Notes: generated by a model not told the origin, from the sequence alone. DNA of 58,561 nucleotides from Gloeocapsopsis crepidinum LEGE 06123 (GCF_015207655.1 NZ_JADEWN010000033.1:1-58561), one strand, 5' to 3'. Positions 8,451 to 18,673 are shown, numbered from the stretch's first letter. Numbers and translations: made by a program.

Positions 8451-11009
8451 ATGCGTGCAGTGCTGATGGCTGGAGGGTCTGGAACGCGGTTAAGACCGCT
8501 GACTTGTGACCTTCCTAAACCGATGGTACCTATTTTAAACAGACCAATTGCGGAACATATCACTAACCTTCTCAAACGGCACCAAATAACTGAGGTTATT
8601 GCCACGCTTCATTATTTACCTGACGTCATTCGCGATTATTTTCAAGATGGTAGTGACTTTGGCGTGCAAATGACCTATGCCGTTGAAGAAGATCAACCGC
8701 TAGGTACCGCAGGCTGCGTCAAAAATATCGCGGAATTTCTCGATGAAACGTTTTTAGTGATTAGCGGCGATAGCGTTACAGACTTCGATCTCACAGCAGC
8801 CATTGAGTTTCATAAACGCAAACAAGCAAAAGCGACATTAGTGCTGACCCGCGTTCCCAACCCAATTGAGTTTGGGGTAGTCATTACCGACGAAAACTAT
8901 CACATTCGGAGATTTTTAGAAAAGCCTTCCACCAGTGAGATTTTCTCCGATACAGTCAACACTGGTATCTACATTCTAGAACCGTCTGTTTTGGACTATT
9001 TACCAGCAAATCAAGAATCTGACTTTTCTAAAGATTTATTTCCATTGCTGTTGGAAAAAGGCGAGCCAATGTATGGCTATATTGCTCAGGGATACTGGTG
9101 TGATGTCGGACATCTGGATGCGTACCGCGAAAGTCAGTATGATGGTTTGTTTGGTAAGGTAAAACTTGACTTTGCCTACACAGAGACAAAGCCAGGGATA
9201 TGGGAAGGTCAAAACACTTTTATTGATCCAAGTGTTGAGATTTGTGCCCCAGCACTGATTGGTAGTAATTGTCGAATTGGACCGCGAGTGCGAATTGATG
9301 CTGGAACTGTGATTGGAGATAATGTCACAATTGGTGCTGACGCTGACTTAAAACGACCGATCATCTGGAACGGTGCAATAGTGGGCGAAGATGCAGAACT
9401 TCGAGCATGCGTTATTGGGCGTGGGACAAGAGTAGATCGCCGTGCCCAAGTGTTAGAGGGTGCTGTGGTCGGCTCACTTTCTACAGTAGGAGAAGAAGCT
9501 CAAATCACTCCAAATGTTCGTGTCTGGCCCAGCAAACAAATTGAGTCGGGCGCGATATTAAATATTAATTTAATTTGGGGACAAACCGCACAACGCAATT
9601 TATTTGGTCAGCGTGGTGTGACTGGATTAGCTAATATTGACATCACACCCGAATTTGCTGTGAAGTTGGGTGCCGCGTACGGCTCAACTTTAAAACCTGG
9701 TTCGCAAGTGATGATGTCCCGCGATCAGCGCAGCATTTCTCGGATGGTAACGCGATCGCTGATTGCCGGTTTAATGTCTGTGGGTGTCAATATTCAGAAC
9801 CTTGATGCTACAGCAATACCAATGTCGCGAACAGTTGTCTCTACCTTTGGAGTTGCTGGAGGAATTCACGTACGGCTGCATCCAGATCGCCCCGATTACC
9901 TGTTAATTGAGTTTATTGATAGCAAAGGTGTCAATATTTCAAAAGCACTAGAAAAGAAAATCGAGGGTGCTTACTTTAAAGAAGATCTCCGGCGCGTGCA
10001 AATTCATGAGATTGGTAATGTTGTCTATCCGATCCAGATGATCGACACTTACTGCAATGCGTTTGAGAAGAATTTAAATGTAGAAGCAATTCGCCACAGT
10101 AACTCAAAAGTTGTCATTGACTATACTTATGCTGTTTCTGGTGCAGTGTTACCGCAACTTTTAGCTAAATTTGGTTGCGATGCTGTTGTATTAAATGCCA
10201 GTTTGAAACAAACAGCGGTTTCTTCAGTAGAGAAGGAAGCACTGTTACAGCAACTTGGTCATGTTGTAGAAGCATTGCGAGCTACCTTCGGCGTACAGGT
10301 ATCAGCTAACGGAGAACAGTTGATTCTGATGGATAAGTTGGGAACACCGATTCGCGGTGAGATGTTGACCGCACTTATGGTTAATATGATCCTGACAGCA
10401 CATCCGCGAGGAACTGTTGTTGTGCCAATTCATGCCTCAAGTGCGGTGGAACAAATTGCTCGTCGTCATGATGGTAAGGTAATTCGCACGAAGGCAAGTC
10501 CTACTGCATTGATGGAAGCTTCATTACCGGAAGTCAACCCAAATGTAGTCCTTGCTGGAAGTGGAGATATGGGATTTATCTTCCCGCAGCTGCATCCTGG
10601 ATTTGATGCGATGTTCTGTATTGCGAAGGTGATTGAGATGTTGACGGTGCAAGAGCGATCGCTTGCGTCAATTCGTGATAATGACTTACCGCAAGTCAGT
10701 CACAGAAGCTACACTGTTCGCTGTCCTTGGACGGTCAAAGGAGCATTGATGCGCTATCTAGTTGAAACGCACAAAGAGGACAGTCTGGAGTTGATTGATG
10801 GCGTGAAAATCCGCTTTGAAGATGACAATTGGATACTAATTTTGCCCGATGCGGGTGAACCACTGGTACATTTGTTCGCTAACGGTAATGATCGTAATTG
10901 GGTAGATGAATCGCTAAGGGAATACCGCACCCGCGTTCAGTCATTTATTGAACAACAACAGGGAGTGGAAGCTTACAGCAACAGCCCTCAGCAGTCGATT
11001 GTGAGTTAG
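8451..11009 (+). CDS. Mannose-1-phosphate guanylyltransferase-like nucleotidyltransferase fused to a degenerate phosphohexomutase domain
   Basis: A 852-residue two-part protein. Residues 1-230 are a sugar-phosphate nucleotidyltransferase with the signature [20 protein letters not shown], the GTAGCVK loop and the metal aspartate in ISGDSVTDF. Residues 250-370 are left-handed beta-helix hexapeptide repeats ([20 protein letters not shown]). Residues about 375-840 follow the alpha-D-phosphohexomutase order, but the catalytic features are altered: the usual SHNP phosphoserine loop is replaced by [19 protein letters not shown] (about 469-488), and the usual metal loop DGDxDR reads AGSGDMGF (about 700). 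The nucleotidyltransferase half should make an NDP-sugar for cell-surface glycans; the second half is probably structural or regulatory. This fusion is widespread in cyanobacteria. An excellent Shine-Dalgarno precedes the ATG. Confidence 0.9.
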   Translation: MRAVLMAGGSGTRLRPLTCDLPKPMVPILNRPIAEHITNLLKRHQITEVIATLHYLPDVIRDYFQDGSDFGVQMTYAVEEDQPLGTAGCVKNIAEFLDETFLVISGDSVTDFDLTAAIEFHKRKQAKATLVLTRVPNPIEFGVVITDENYHIRRFLEKPSTSEIFSDTVNTGIYILEPSVLDYLPANQESDFSKDLFPLLLEKGEPMYGYIAQGYWCDVGHLDAYRESQYDGLFGKVKLDFAYTETKPGIWEGQNTFIDPSVEICAPALIGSNCRIGPRVRIDAGTVIGDNVTIGADADLKRPIIWNGAIVGEDAELRACVIGRGTRVDRRAQVLEGAVVGSLSTVGEEAQITPNVRVWPSKQIESGAILNINLIWGQTAQRNLFGQRGVTGLANIDITPEFAVKLGAAYGSTLKPGSQVMMSRDQRSISRMVTRSLIAGLMSVGVNIQNLDATAIPMSRTVVSTFGVAGGIHVRLHPDRPDYLLIEFIDSKGVNISKALEKKIEGAYFKEDLRRVQIHEIGNVVYPIQMIDTYCNAFEKNLNVEAIRHSNSKVVIDYTYAVSGAVLPQLLAKFGCDAVVLNASLKQTAVSSVEKEALLQQLGHVVEALRATFGVQVSANGEQLILMDKLGTPIRGEMLTALMVNMILTAHPRGTVVVPIHASSAVEQIARRHDGKVIRTKASPTALMEASLPEVNPNVVLAGSGDMGFIFPQLHPGFDAMFCIAKVIEMLTVQERSLASIRDNDLPQVSHRSYTVRCPWTVKGALMRYLVETHKEDSLELIDGVKIRFEDDNWILILPDAGEPLVHLFANGNDRNWVDESLREYRTRVQSFIEQQQGVEAYSNSPQQSIVS

Positions 11010-11160
11010 GAGAGTGGGAGAGTGGGAGCGTTGTAGAGTTGGCGAGTTGTAGAGGTTGAGAGATTTAATTGCTATTTTTCCCTCCTACGCAACCACCCGT
11101 GTACCCAACTACCCGCTTACCCTCACCCCTCATTCCTCACCCCTCACCCCTCATTTAGGA
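11010..11160. repeat. Low-complexity heptamer-type repeats before ssb
   Basis: Variants of GAGAGTGGGAG and of CCTCACCCCTCATTC are repeated between about 11010 and 11156. The second part (11123-11156) is a run of seven- and eight-base CCCTCA units. The same motif type occurs at 28536, 46983, 55800 and 58083. The ssb ribosome binding site (TTAGGAGAAG) begins right at its edge. Confidence 0.7.
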
Positions 11161-11167
11161 GAAGCAA

Positions 11168-11707
11168 ATGAATAGCTGTATTTTGATGGCAGAAATTGTG
11201 CAAGCGCCACAACTGCGTTATACGTCTGACAACATGGCGTTAGCAGAAATGCTGGTTCAGTTTCCTGGTTTACGGGCAGAAGATTCCCCTGCAACACTAA
11301 AAGCTGTTGGGTGGGGTAATTTGGCGCAAGAGATTGAACAAAATTATCAGCAAGGCGATCGCGTCATTATTGAAGGTCGCTTGAGTATGAATACTTTTGA
11401 GCGTTCTGAGGGATTCAAAGAAAAACGTGCCGAGTTGACAGTACAGCGCATTCACGCAATTGATAAAACTGTAGATACAACAGCTACAAAAGCCAACCCC
11501 AAAACTGCACCAGATTCTGTCAGTTCGCGTTCTGAAAAAGCCCCCAAAGCTAATTTAGACACGAGCACTTCAACTGCAACAACTTCTACAGCTACAGCTA
11601 GTAGAACTGACGTAATTGCTGACTTTGCGACTTACGAACCACCTCTAAGACCATCAGCGCCGTTACCACCCAGCGAAGACCAGGATATTGACGATATTCC
11701 ATTCTAA
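11168..11707 (+). CDS. ssb: Single-stranded DNA-binding protein
   Basis: A 179-residue SSB. The OB-fold occupies residues 1-105 (MNSCILMAEIVQAPQLRYT, then VGWGNLAQEI, then GDRVIIEGRLSMNTFER), followed by a disordered Thr/Ser/Ala linker of about 65 residues. The C-terminal tip DQDIDDIPF matches the acidic tail through which SSB recruits replication and repair proteins. This form begins MNSCILMAE and is typical of cyanobacteria. It is flanked on both sides by low-complexity repeats and appears to be a single-gene unit. Confidence 0.93.
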   Translation: MNSCILMAEIVQAPQLRYTSDNMALAEMLVQFPGLRAEDSPATLKAVGWGNLAQEIEQNYQQGDRVIIEGRLSMNTFERSEGFKEKRAELTVQRIHAIDKTVDTTATKANPKTAPDSVSSRSEKAPKANLDTSTSTATTSTATASRTDVIADFATYEPPLRPSAPLPPSEDQDIDDIPF

Positions 11708-11911
11708 GAGGGAATAGGAGAGAGGAGCGAGTGAAAGAGTCGCGCTTTGGTTAGTAGTTAGTGGCTAGTGAATAGTTTTGAGTTTTGAATTATAAGAAGT
11801 TTTCTCAACTCAACATTCAACCCTGAGAACTTATAACTCCTCTGCTTCCTCTGCTCCGAAAAAACCATAATCCCCGAACCGTAGGTCTGAGAAAAGTGCG
11901 TCCTCCGACCT
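11708..11911. repeat. Low-complexity repeats between convergent genes
   Basis: Contains GAGAGGAGCGAGTGAAAGAGT-like purine repeats at about 11710-11745, followed by TTTTGAGTTTTGAA and CTCAACTCAACATTCAA units (about 11775-11825), the same family as at 2100 and 50740. No terminator with a clean U-tract is visible between ssb and the convergent sugar-binding protein gene. Confidence 0.6.
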
Positions 11912-13234
11912 CTAACTTCTTTGATCCCACTCAGCAGCAGCATCAGCAACGGCTTGATCTACAGTTTTTTCGCCCAACATTGCGGCTTGAAGATTATCGT
12001 AAATCGTTCTTTGTAAGACGTTGAGATTTTCCATTGCGGGAACCAATACTTCAGCTTGCTGCAATTGACTTGCACTCACAACGCGGGCTTTTTCGACAGT
12101 TGGTGCATCTGCTGGTATTACCTTAAAGTAGTCGTCTGAGAGCGCTGCTACAGTTGAGGGTAAGACATTTGCTGCTTTGGCAAAGGCAAGTTGATTTTGA
12201 TTATTTGTGACGTATAGCGCAAATTTTAAAGCCGCATCAGGTTGGTCTGTATTATTAGGAATGACTAAGTTCATGACTGCAACGTTTTTCTTGCCTGTCG
12301 GACCTGTAATTTGTGGTGCAGTTGCCGAAACTTGGGCGATCGCTGGGGCATTTTTGGCGATCGTCCTTAAAAACTCTGGACCTGATGCCAATAAAGCCGT
12401 TTGTCCAGCTTGATACTGCTCTATACCATATCTATGCCCTTGAGTCAATGCTTCAGGCGGAATCAGTTCATTGCGATACAAATCCACCCAATACTGAAAT
12501 ACAGAACGACCTTCAGGAGTATTAAACGCGGCTTTGCCTTTCGCGTCTACCAAATTAACTCCCATTTGCACGAAAGATTCCAAAACTTCAGCAGAATCTT
12601 CGGGAACAAAGGTGGTAAAAAAAGCATACTTTCCAGTTTTTTCTTTAACTTGCCGAGCCACTGTTGCTAATTCTGCATAGGTTGTTGGCGGTTGACTCAC
12701 TCCTGCTTGGTTTAACAAATCAGTGTTATAAATTGTCAGACGTGTTGTGAGGTACCAAGGCAAACCAAAACTTTTACCGTTGATTGTGCTTGCTTTCCAA
12801 ATATTGGGTAGATAAGTTTGGCGCACATCCGCATTCACCTTAGAATCTAAATCTAACCAAGCATTGCGTGTTGCAAGCTGGGAAGCAAAACTAGGGTTGA
12901 GATTCACAACATCTGGTGCTGTGCGTGCAGACATTGCAGTGAGGATTTTGCTTTCCATTGCTGACCAGGGAACATCTACCCAGTTAACTTGAATGTCAGG
13001 GTTTTCTGCCTCAAAAGAACTGATCAGATTGTTAAAGAACTCTGTGAATTGGGGCTGGAGTTGCATTGTCCAGAATTCCACATTGCTGTTACCTGATGCC
13101 GATTGCTGGGTACTATTATTGACGTTACCAGTACCACAACTAACAACCCAACTCAGGATTAAGCCTAATAAAGCAAAAATTCCGAGGCGTTTCCAACCCC
13201 TGATTTTGCTAGAAAATACTGAGACTATTGACAT
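11912..13234 (-). CDS. Sugar ABC transporter substrate-binding lipoprotein (orphan)
   Basis: A 440-residue family 1 extracellular solute-binding protein. The N-terminus has a basic start, a hydrophobic segment (LGIFALLGLILSWVVSC) and a lipobox ending in Cys at about residue 33, so it should be a lipid-anchored exported protein. Further family features are VEFWTMQLQPQFTEF, NPDIQVNWVDVPWSAMESKI, APDVVNLNPSFASQLA and DLDSKVNADVRQTYLPNI. The family binds sugars or sugar-like solutes for an ABC importer. No permease or ATPase gene for it is present nearby, so its partners must be elsewhere. It is transcribed divergently from pilM, 118 bases apart. Confidence 0.9.
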   Translation of the reverse strand: MSIVSVFSSKIRGWKRLGIFALLGLILSWVVSCGTGNVNNSTQQSASGNSNVEFWTMQLQPQFTEFFNNLISSFEAENPDIQVNWVDVPWSAMESKILTAMSARTAPDVVNLNPSFASQLATRNAWLDLDSKVNADVRQTYLPNIWKASTINGKSFGLPWYLTTRLTIYNTDLLNQAGVSQPPTTYAELATVARQVKEKTGKYAFFTTFVPEDSAEVLESFVQMGVNLVDAKGKAAFNTPEGRSVFQYWVDLYRNELIPPEALTQGHRYGIEQYQAGQTALLASGPEFLRTIAKNAPAIAQVSATAPQITGPTGKKNVAVMNLVIPNNTDQPDAALKFALYVTNNQNQLAFAKAANVLPSTVAALSDDYFKVIPADAPTVEKARVVSASQLQQAEVLVPAMENLNVLQRTIYDNLQAAMLGEKTVDQAVADAAAEWDQRS

Positions 13235-13352
13235 TTTTCAAACGTAATTTGCTTATTATACGAGCGAAGTAATTCTAAGCTAAAGTAGCAGACATTCACT
13301 TTTTAGTATCTCACTGTAGTTTCTTTTTACCCTCTAGACAACCAGCAAAACT

Positions 13353-14483
13353 GTGTTTAACCGCTTCCAAATACCACCTAACCGCTTCCAGATACTACCG
13401 AAACGTACCAAGGGAGTTGGTATTGAACTTGCTCCCGAACGCATTAATATAGCGCAGCTACGTAAACAAGGACAGGGAATAAGACTGGCAGCGTTTTCCT
13501 CAGTTCCCGTACCTGAAGGAATTTTTCAAGACGGGCAGATAATTGATCCACCAGCGCTAGCAGAAATTATCCAATCAGCTATGGCTCAGAGCAAAATTAA
13601 AGCGAAGCGAGTTGCTAGCGCTGTTCCTGGAAGAGACTCACTAGTGCGTTTGATTCCTTTACCTGCTGAGTTAGATGACCAAGAATTACGTGAAATGGTC
13701 TTAAATCACGAAGCAGGTTTGTATTTGCCCTATCCTCGTGAAGAAGCGGATGTTGATTATCAAAAATTAGGGTACTTTGTGGATGAAGACGGCATTGAAA
13801 AGGTACAAGTTTTGCTCGTTGCTACCCGTAAAGAAGTCACAGACCTCTATATAGATACATTTCAACAAGCTGGGCTACAAGTTGATGTTTTAGAAATTAA
13901 TAGTTTTGCCCTACTGCGTACAATTCGCGAGAAATTGCGCGAGTTTCCTTCACAGGAAGCTGTAGTCTTAGTTGATATTGAATTTGACAACACAGAAATT
14001 GCAATTATTGTAGATGGAATACCACAGTTCTCGCGGACTGTTCCGATTGGTACATTTCATTTGCAAGGTGCGCTGTTGCGGGCACTGCATTTACCAATGT
14101 CTAGAGACACGCAAGTCATGCTACAGTCAGTCGTTCTTCCCAGCACGACAACGGATGATATGGGAGCAGTAGTCGGTATTAGTGTCGATCCTGGTACTGC
14201 TGCAATGCTGCGAGTGATGGGAGAGTTAATTGATGAATTACGGCGATCGCTCGATTTTTATCTTAGTCAAAGTGAAAATCTAGAAGTTGCACAAATACTC
14301 TTGGCAGGACCTGGTGGTGGATTAGTAAACTTAGATGAGTTTTTCCAACAACGAGTAAATATTCCCACCGTACAAATCGATCCTGTGGCAGCTTTGTCTT
14401 TAGAAGTTGATGAGAAAAAAATTTCGCCTGGACAACGACCAGGGCTAGGTATCGTTTTAGGTTTAGGAATGCGTGAAATTTAA
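13353..14483 (+). CDS. pilM: Type IV pilus assembly protein PilM
   Basis: Cytoplasmic actin-like ATPase of the type IV pilus alignment complex, which binds the N-terminal tail of PilN. Family features: GVGIELAPERINIAQLRKQG near the start, AVPGRDSLVRLIPLP, LNHEAGLYLPYPREEADVDYQ, VLVDIEFDNTEIAI (phosphate loop 2) and the C-terminal ILLAGPGGGLVNLDEFF adenosine loop. The 376 residues match the family. The start is a GTG at 13353, since no ATG lies near the conserved N-terminus and no strong Shine-Dalgarno is visible. Residues 3-16 contain a duplicated heptapeptide (NRFQIPP NRFQILP), encoded by a 21-bp tandem repeat at 13359-13400. First gene of the pil cluster. Confidence 0.95.
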   Translation: MFNRFQIPPNRFQILPKRTKGVGIELAPERINIAQLRKQGQGIRLAAFSSVPVPEGIFQDGQIIDPPALAEIIQSAMAQSKIKAKRVASAVPGRDSLVRLIPLPAELDDQELREMVLNHEAGLYLPYPREEADVDYQKLGYFVDEDGIEKVQVLLVATRKEVTDLYIDTFQQAGLQVDVLEINSFALLRTIREKLREFPSQEAVVLVDIEFDNTEIAIIVDGIPQFSRTVPIGTFHLQGALLRALHLPMSRDTQVMLQSVVLPSTTTDDMGAVVGISVDPGTAAMLRVMGELIDELRRSLDFYLSQSENLEVAQILLAGPGGGLVNLDEFFQQRVNIPTVQIDPVAALSLEVDEKKISPGQRPGLGIVLGLGMREI

Positions 14484-14551
14484 TTTAACCGAAGTCAGCG
14501 CTGGTGTCTTACCCATACATTACTTTCAATCATGATGAGTCCTTAAATTTT

Positions 14552-15403
14552 ATGTACAGCTTAGACATTAACTTTATTCAGGATCGCCCAGATTATCTAC
14601 TAAAGACAGGAACAAGTGCCAGAAAACTAAAAATGCTGGGCGGTGAGACTGCACCACTTTATTTGGGAATCGCGATTGGAGTGATTTTACCAGCGATGAT
14701 CGGCGGCGCATGGTTAGTTCTGCAAACTCGTAATGGACAACTAGAGAACGAAAATGCTCAACTTGATGCTGAATTAAGCCGCTTGGGACTTCAAGAACAA
14801 GAAATTCAAACGACACAAGCGCAAATCAATCAAGTCCGCACCGAAACTCAAGCCTTAGCCACCGTGTTCAATCAAATTCGTCCTTGGTCTGCGATGTTAC
14901 AGGATATGCGCGATCGCATTCCTCGTGCCGTACAAATTGAAACCCTCCGGCAAACTGCCGCTGCAACGCCTCAACAAGAACCGCAAGCTGCAAATGATAC
15001 TAACAATCAACAGCAAGGACAACAAGAACAACAAAATGCTGAACAACAGAACCAGCAACCTGCTCAAATTCCTGCAGGTAGTATCGAAATTACTGGAGTA
15101 GCCAGATCTTTTAACGATGTCAACGATTTCTTGCTGACACTGCAACAATCTGCATTTCTCAAACCTACAGATACTAGAATTGTTACTGCTGAGTTAGTAA
15201 ATATTGGTGAACCTGGTACAGTGGCTATGCCGCAAGCGAATGCTTCTGCAGTTGCGACTCCTCAAGCGGTAAGGTACACAATTCAATCAACACTGAGCGA
15301 TGTTCCTGCCTCTGACTTGTTAAGAGAACTAGAGCGCAAGGGTACATTAGGATTGGTAACTCGCATTCGCACACTGCAACAAAAAGGTGTGATTCAACAA
15401 TGA
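14552..15403 (+). CDS. pilN: Type IV pilus assembly protein PilN
   Basis: Inner-membrane protein of the pilus alignment subcomplex, linking PilM to PilO. The 283-residue chain starts MYSLDINFIQDRPDYLL, the segment expected to dock in PilM, then a single membrane helix (LYLGIAIGVILPAMIGGAWLVL, about residues 35-56), a coiled coil (NGQLENENAQLDAELSRL) and a periplasmic ferredoxin-like domain. A Gln/Asn-rich linker (about 140-180) precedes IEITGVARSFNDVNDFLL. The frame opens at a GTG at 14504; the ATG at 14552 fits the family N-terminus and is chosen. Its stop overlaps the start of pilO by four bases (ATGA), indicating translational coupling. Confidence 0.94.
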   Translation: MYSLDINFIQDRPDYLLKTGTSARKLKMLGGETAPLYLGIAIGVILPAMIGGAWLVLQTRNGQLENENAQLDAELSRLGLQEQEIQTTQAQINQVRTETQALATVFNQIRPWSAMLQDMRDRIPRAVQIETLRQTAAATPQQEPQAANDTNNQQQGQQEQQNAEQQNQQPAQIPAGSIEITGVARSFNDVNDFLLTLQQSAFLKPTDTRIVTAELVNIGEPGTVAMPQANASAVATPQAVRYTIQSTLSDVPASDLLRELERKGTLGLVTRIRTLQQKGVIQQ

Positions 15404-16176
15404 CGATCGCTGAAGACTTTATTCCGGAAGAAACTATAGACTTTCAACCTGTAGCACCAAGTTATCCTAAGGCATTTGGTGTCACCCTCACTCCTGGCGT
15501 AAGTGGTGTACTCATTGCACTACTAGGGCTAGCAGGTGGTGTTTACTTGGTTGTTAATTTGTTGATGCCAACTTGGCAAAGACACCAAGAATTGCAAGCA
15601 AGTCGAGATGAGAAAAATGCCCTTGTGGCACAAAAACAACTCGCAATTCAACAAACTGAACAAGTACGAGCTGAGTTAGCCCAAGTAAGACAGCAAAATG
15701 CTCAGGTTCTTACTCTATTTGCTGACGAGCGAACACTAGATACTTTGTTGTTAGATCTTAATCGTGTTGTTGAATCGGGTAATGCCCAACTACCACAGAA
15801 TGCACCTAGAGCTAGACTCAAGCGTTTTGTTCCCATCAATCAGTCACCAGAAATTGTCTCTGATGGCAGCTTGGGATCTGCTGTCAATGGCAAACTGAAA
15901 CGCCAAGCTGTCAACATTGAGTTAGAAGGGACTTTTGAGCAAACCCAAGCCATTATTCGCAATATTGAGCGGTTACAGCCTTTATTAATTGTCAAAGATT
16001 ATCAATCATCCTTGGCACAAAGTGGCGATCAGCAAGCTGGTGTTATCCAGCCAGGAGGACCGGTCATTACAACATCCTTTCAGTTAGAGGCATTAATGCC
16101 AGCTAGCCCTGCTGAAGCAGCATCAGCTGCAAGTAATCCTGAGCAACAGTCACTCGAAGGTAGAGACAACACTTAA
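15400..16176 (+). CDS. pilO: Type IV pilus assembly protein PilO
   Basis: Partner of PilN in the inner-membrane alignment complex; 258 residues. A cytoplasmic tail of about 35 residues is followed by one membrane helix (GVLIALLGLAGGVYLVVNLLM, about 35-58), a coiled coil rich in Gln and Arg, and a periplasmic ferredoxin-like domain (VNIELEGTFEQTQAIIRNIERLQPLLIVKDY). The C-terminus is Pro/Ala/Gln-rich. ATG at 15400 overlaps the pilN stop. No separate pilP gene follows, as is usual in cyanobacteria. A gap of 391 bases separates it from pilQ. Confidence 0.94.
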   Translation: MTIAEDFIPEETIDFQPVAPSYPKAFGVTLTPGVSGVLIALLGLAGGVYLVVNLLMPTWQRHQELQASRDEKNALVAQKQLAIQQTEQVRAELAQVRQQNAQVLTLFADERTLDTLLLDLNRVVESGNAQLPQNAPRARLKRFVPINQSPEIVSDGSLGSAVNGKLKRQAVNIELEGTFEQTQAIIRNIERLQPLLIVKDYQSSLAQSGDQQAGVIQPGGPVITTSFQLEALMPASPAEAASAASNPEQQSLEGRDNT

Positions 16177-16567
16177 TTTTATTTACACTGTTGCGTAATC
16201 TTTGCACAACTTCTTGTTATAAATTTAGCTACCGTATTTTTACAGAAATCTAAAATTTGAATGCATAAAATTATTGTGTGCTGTCGGTAAAATTGCTCTT
16301 GGAGACAAAGTATAAGTAGCGTTAAGTTTTTTATATTTTGTGATCTGAAACTAGCTGAAAATGATTATTGCGCTAGCAGTTATTGAGCTTTGGATATTGA
16401 AAGATTCATCAGATAATCTTTGCAGCAGTCTACCGATCGCAATCATCAATCAATTTAATATGATTTCTGTTTTTTCCCGAAAAGGAATATATTACATTTT
16501 CTACACAAATTGAAGTGCAAATAGTTGAGCCGCAAATGCTACAGATTCAAAGGCTGAGGAGAGAACA
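16177..16567. other. pilO-pilQ intergenic region
   Basis: There is no gene in these 391 AT-rich bases. The length suggests that pilQ has its own promoter rather than relying only on pilMNO read-through. A good Shine-Dalgarno (GAGGAGAG) sits just before the GTG of pilQ. I see no clear terminator. Confidence 0.5.
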
Positions 16568-18673
16568 GTGAGACAGCTTGCAGGTAGTGGAGTGATATTC
16601 GCTGGAGCAACAATAACGTTGCTGTCAGCACAGCCAGTGTGGGCAGCAGCAACACAAGTCACAGCAGTGCGCTTGAGTCCGACAAATCAGGGGTTGAATA
16701 TCCTCTTAGAGACTGCTGCAGGCGATCGCCCGCAAATATTCACAAGTAGCCGAGGTAACGCCTTGGTTGCGGATATCATCAACACGCAGTTACGCACGCC
16801 ACAAGGTAACAATTTTCGTCAAGATAACCCAGCACCAGGAATTAGCTCAATCAGCGTCACTCAGCTTGACCAAAATAGCGTCAGGTTAGTTGTTACAGGA
16901 ACTACTAACGCTCCTAGCAGCCAACCTGCGGCTAAAACTGCTCAAGGAATTACCTTCAGCATTAGCCCTGCATCGGGTGTACCTATAGCACAGCAACCTC
17001 CTACAAATCAAACTCCCGCACCACAGCAACCACAACAAACACCTGCAAATCAAACTCCAGGAGTTCTTGTCCCTAATCCTGATGTCCAAATTCAAGGCGC
17101 ACCACAGCCAGGAACACAAACGCCACCGCCTTTCTTACCACGAGCCGTTGCTCCACCTGTAGGCGATATTGCCGTTTCTAATGTAGATTCCTCTGCCTCG
17201 ACAATTGATTTAGAAACTGCCGAACGCGTACCGCGCTTAGTACTGCGCGAAGCCCCTGTCAGAGAAGTCTTAGCCCTTCTTGCTCGTGCCGCTGGGCTTA
17301 ACCTCGCATTTAGTGCAGCCCCCGCACCTGGAACACAACAAGCACAAGCTGAGCCTACCCCTGGTGGTGAAGATGGACCGAGAATTTCTTTGGATATTGA
17401 AAACGAGTCGGTACAAGACGTTTTTAACTACGTCCTACGCATTAGTGGACTGCAAGCTAACCGCACTGGACGAACAATTTTTGTTGCCCCAAGGCTAACA
17501 AATGAAGCACGTAACGTGATTGTCCGCAGCTTGCGCCTCAATCAAATTAATGTGAGCAGTGCCTTGAACTTTTTAGTTGCAATGGGTGCAGAAAGCGCTG
17601 TCAGCCGCGAAAGAGTTATTACTAGCGTGAATGCTGTTCCTGTAGGTGGTTCGGCAACACCTGTTACCCAAACACAAACGAGTACAGAAACCAGAGTCGA
17701 AACTCAGCGGATTGACTTTCAAGATTCAATACCACTTTTACGTGGTTTACAGGTAGTCGGAGATGAACGCACCAACTCTGTAAGCTTAATCGGTACTCCT
17801 CGCCAAGTTGAAATTGCTACTGCCCAGTTAGTTCAAGTTGATTCGCGTCGCCGTCAAGTGGCTGTCAACGTCAAGATTGTTGATGTTAATTTATCAGATG
17901 CTAATCTGTTCAATACTAGTTTTTCTTTCGGACTTGGCGATAATTTCTTTCAATTCAATAATACGGGGAACGCGATTGTTAACTTTGGTAGAAACAATTC
18001 ACCAGCAGGTTTTAATGCCAACCAGTTACGAAATTTTACTAGCAGATTTTTAGCTCAGTTGGAAACCTCTGTTGAAAATGGCAATGCCAAAATCTTGACC
18101 GATCCAACTCTTACTGTACAGGAAGGACAAACGGCACAAGTAAACTTAACAACAGAAGTACCTGGAGGTATTCAAGTACAGTTTATTTCTCCTACTGAAG
18201 GCGCTCCTGCCATTCCTGTGCGAACAGTAGATATCAGAGAGGCTGGTTTATCTCTTGCTATTCAAATTACTCGGATTGATGACAATGGTTTTGTGAACTT
18301 GTCTGTGGCACCGAGTATTTCTGCACCAACTAACACAATAGACACCGGAGATGGTGGACTTGTCACTTTCTTGAGTACAAGAAGCTTTTCTTCAGGTCAA
18401 ATTCGGCTACGCGATCGCCAAACTCTCGTTATTTCTGGCATCATTCAGGAAATAGATCGAGCCGAAGTACGCAAAGTTCCTATTTTGGGTGATATTCCCC
18501 TGCTAGGGGCGCTGTTTAGAAGAACCAATAAGATTAATCAACGTCAAGAGGTGATTGTATTACTCACGCCTCAAGTCTTGGACGACTCACAGAATGCTAC
18601 AGCAGGTTACAACTATACTCCAAGCCCAGAGGCACGACAGATGCTAGAACGTCAAGGTTTTCAGTCTCAATGA
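16568..18673 (+). CDS. pilQ: Type IV pilus secretin PilQ
   Basis: Outer-membrane secretin through which the pilus leaves the cell, 701 residues. A signal peptide (about 1-27, ending VWAAATQ) is followed by an AMIN domain (VTAVRLSPTNQGLNILLETA), a Pro/Gln-rich linker (about 140-200), a secretin/TonB short N-terminal domain (VPRLVLREAPVREVLALLARAAGLN), N0/N1-type domains and the C-terminal secretin domain (LETSVENGNAKILTDPTLTVQEGQ, then VPILGDIPLLGALFRRTN and QEVIVLLTPQVL). The GTG start is supported by a ribosome binding site and the signal peptide. Completes the envelope-spanning machine with PilMNO; motor and pilin genes are elsewhere, except possibly the ATPase at 25589. Confidence 0.96.
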   Translation: MRQLAGSGVIFAGATITLLSAQPVWAAATQVTAVRLSPTNQGLNILLETAAGDRPQIFTSSRGNALVADIINTQLRTPQGNNFRQDNPAPGISSISVTQLDQNSVRLVVTGTTNAPSSQPAAKTAQGITFSISPASGVPIAQQPPTNQTPAPQQPQQTPANQTPGVLVPNPDVQIQGAPQPGTQTPPPFLPRAVAPPVGDIAVSNVDSSASTIDLETAERVPRLVLREAPVREVLALLARAAGLNLAFSAAPAPGTQQAQAEPTPGGEDGPRISLDIENESVQDVFNYVLRISGLQANRTGRTIFVAPRLTNEARNVIVRSLRLNQINVSSALNFLVAMGAESAVSRERVITSVNAVPVGGSATPVTQTQTSTETRVETQRIDFQDSIPLLRGLQVVGDERTNSVSLIGTPRQVEIATAQLVQVDSRRRQVAVNVKIVDVNLSDANLFNTSFSFGLGDNFFQFNNTGNAIVNFGRNNSPAGFNANQLRNFTSRFLAQLETSVENGNAKILTDPTLTVQEGQTAQVNLTTEVPGGIQVQFISPTEGAPAIPVRTVDIREAGLSLAIQITRIDDNGFVNLSVAPSISAPTNTIDTGDGGLVTFLSTRSFSSGQIRLRDRQTLVISGIIQEIDRAEVRKVPILGDIPLLGALFRRTNKINQRQEVIVLLTPQVLDDSQNATAGYNYTPSPEARQMLERQGFQSQ

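Noticed and set aside
11010-11160. Possible CRISPR or telomere-like array from regular CCCTCA units
   Set aside because: Units are short, imperfect and without unique spacers; the type recurs singly at many gene ends.
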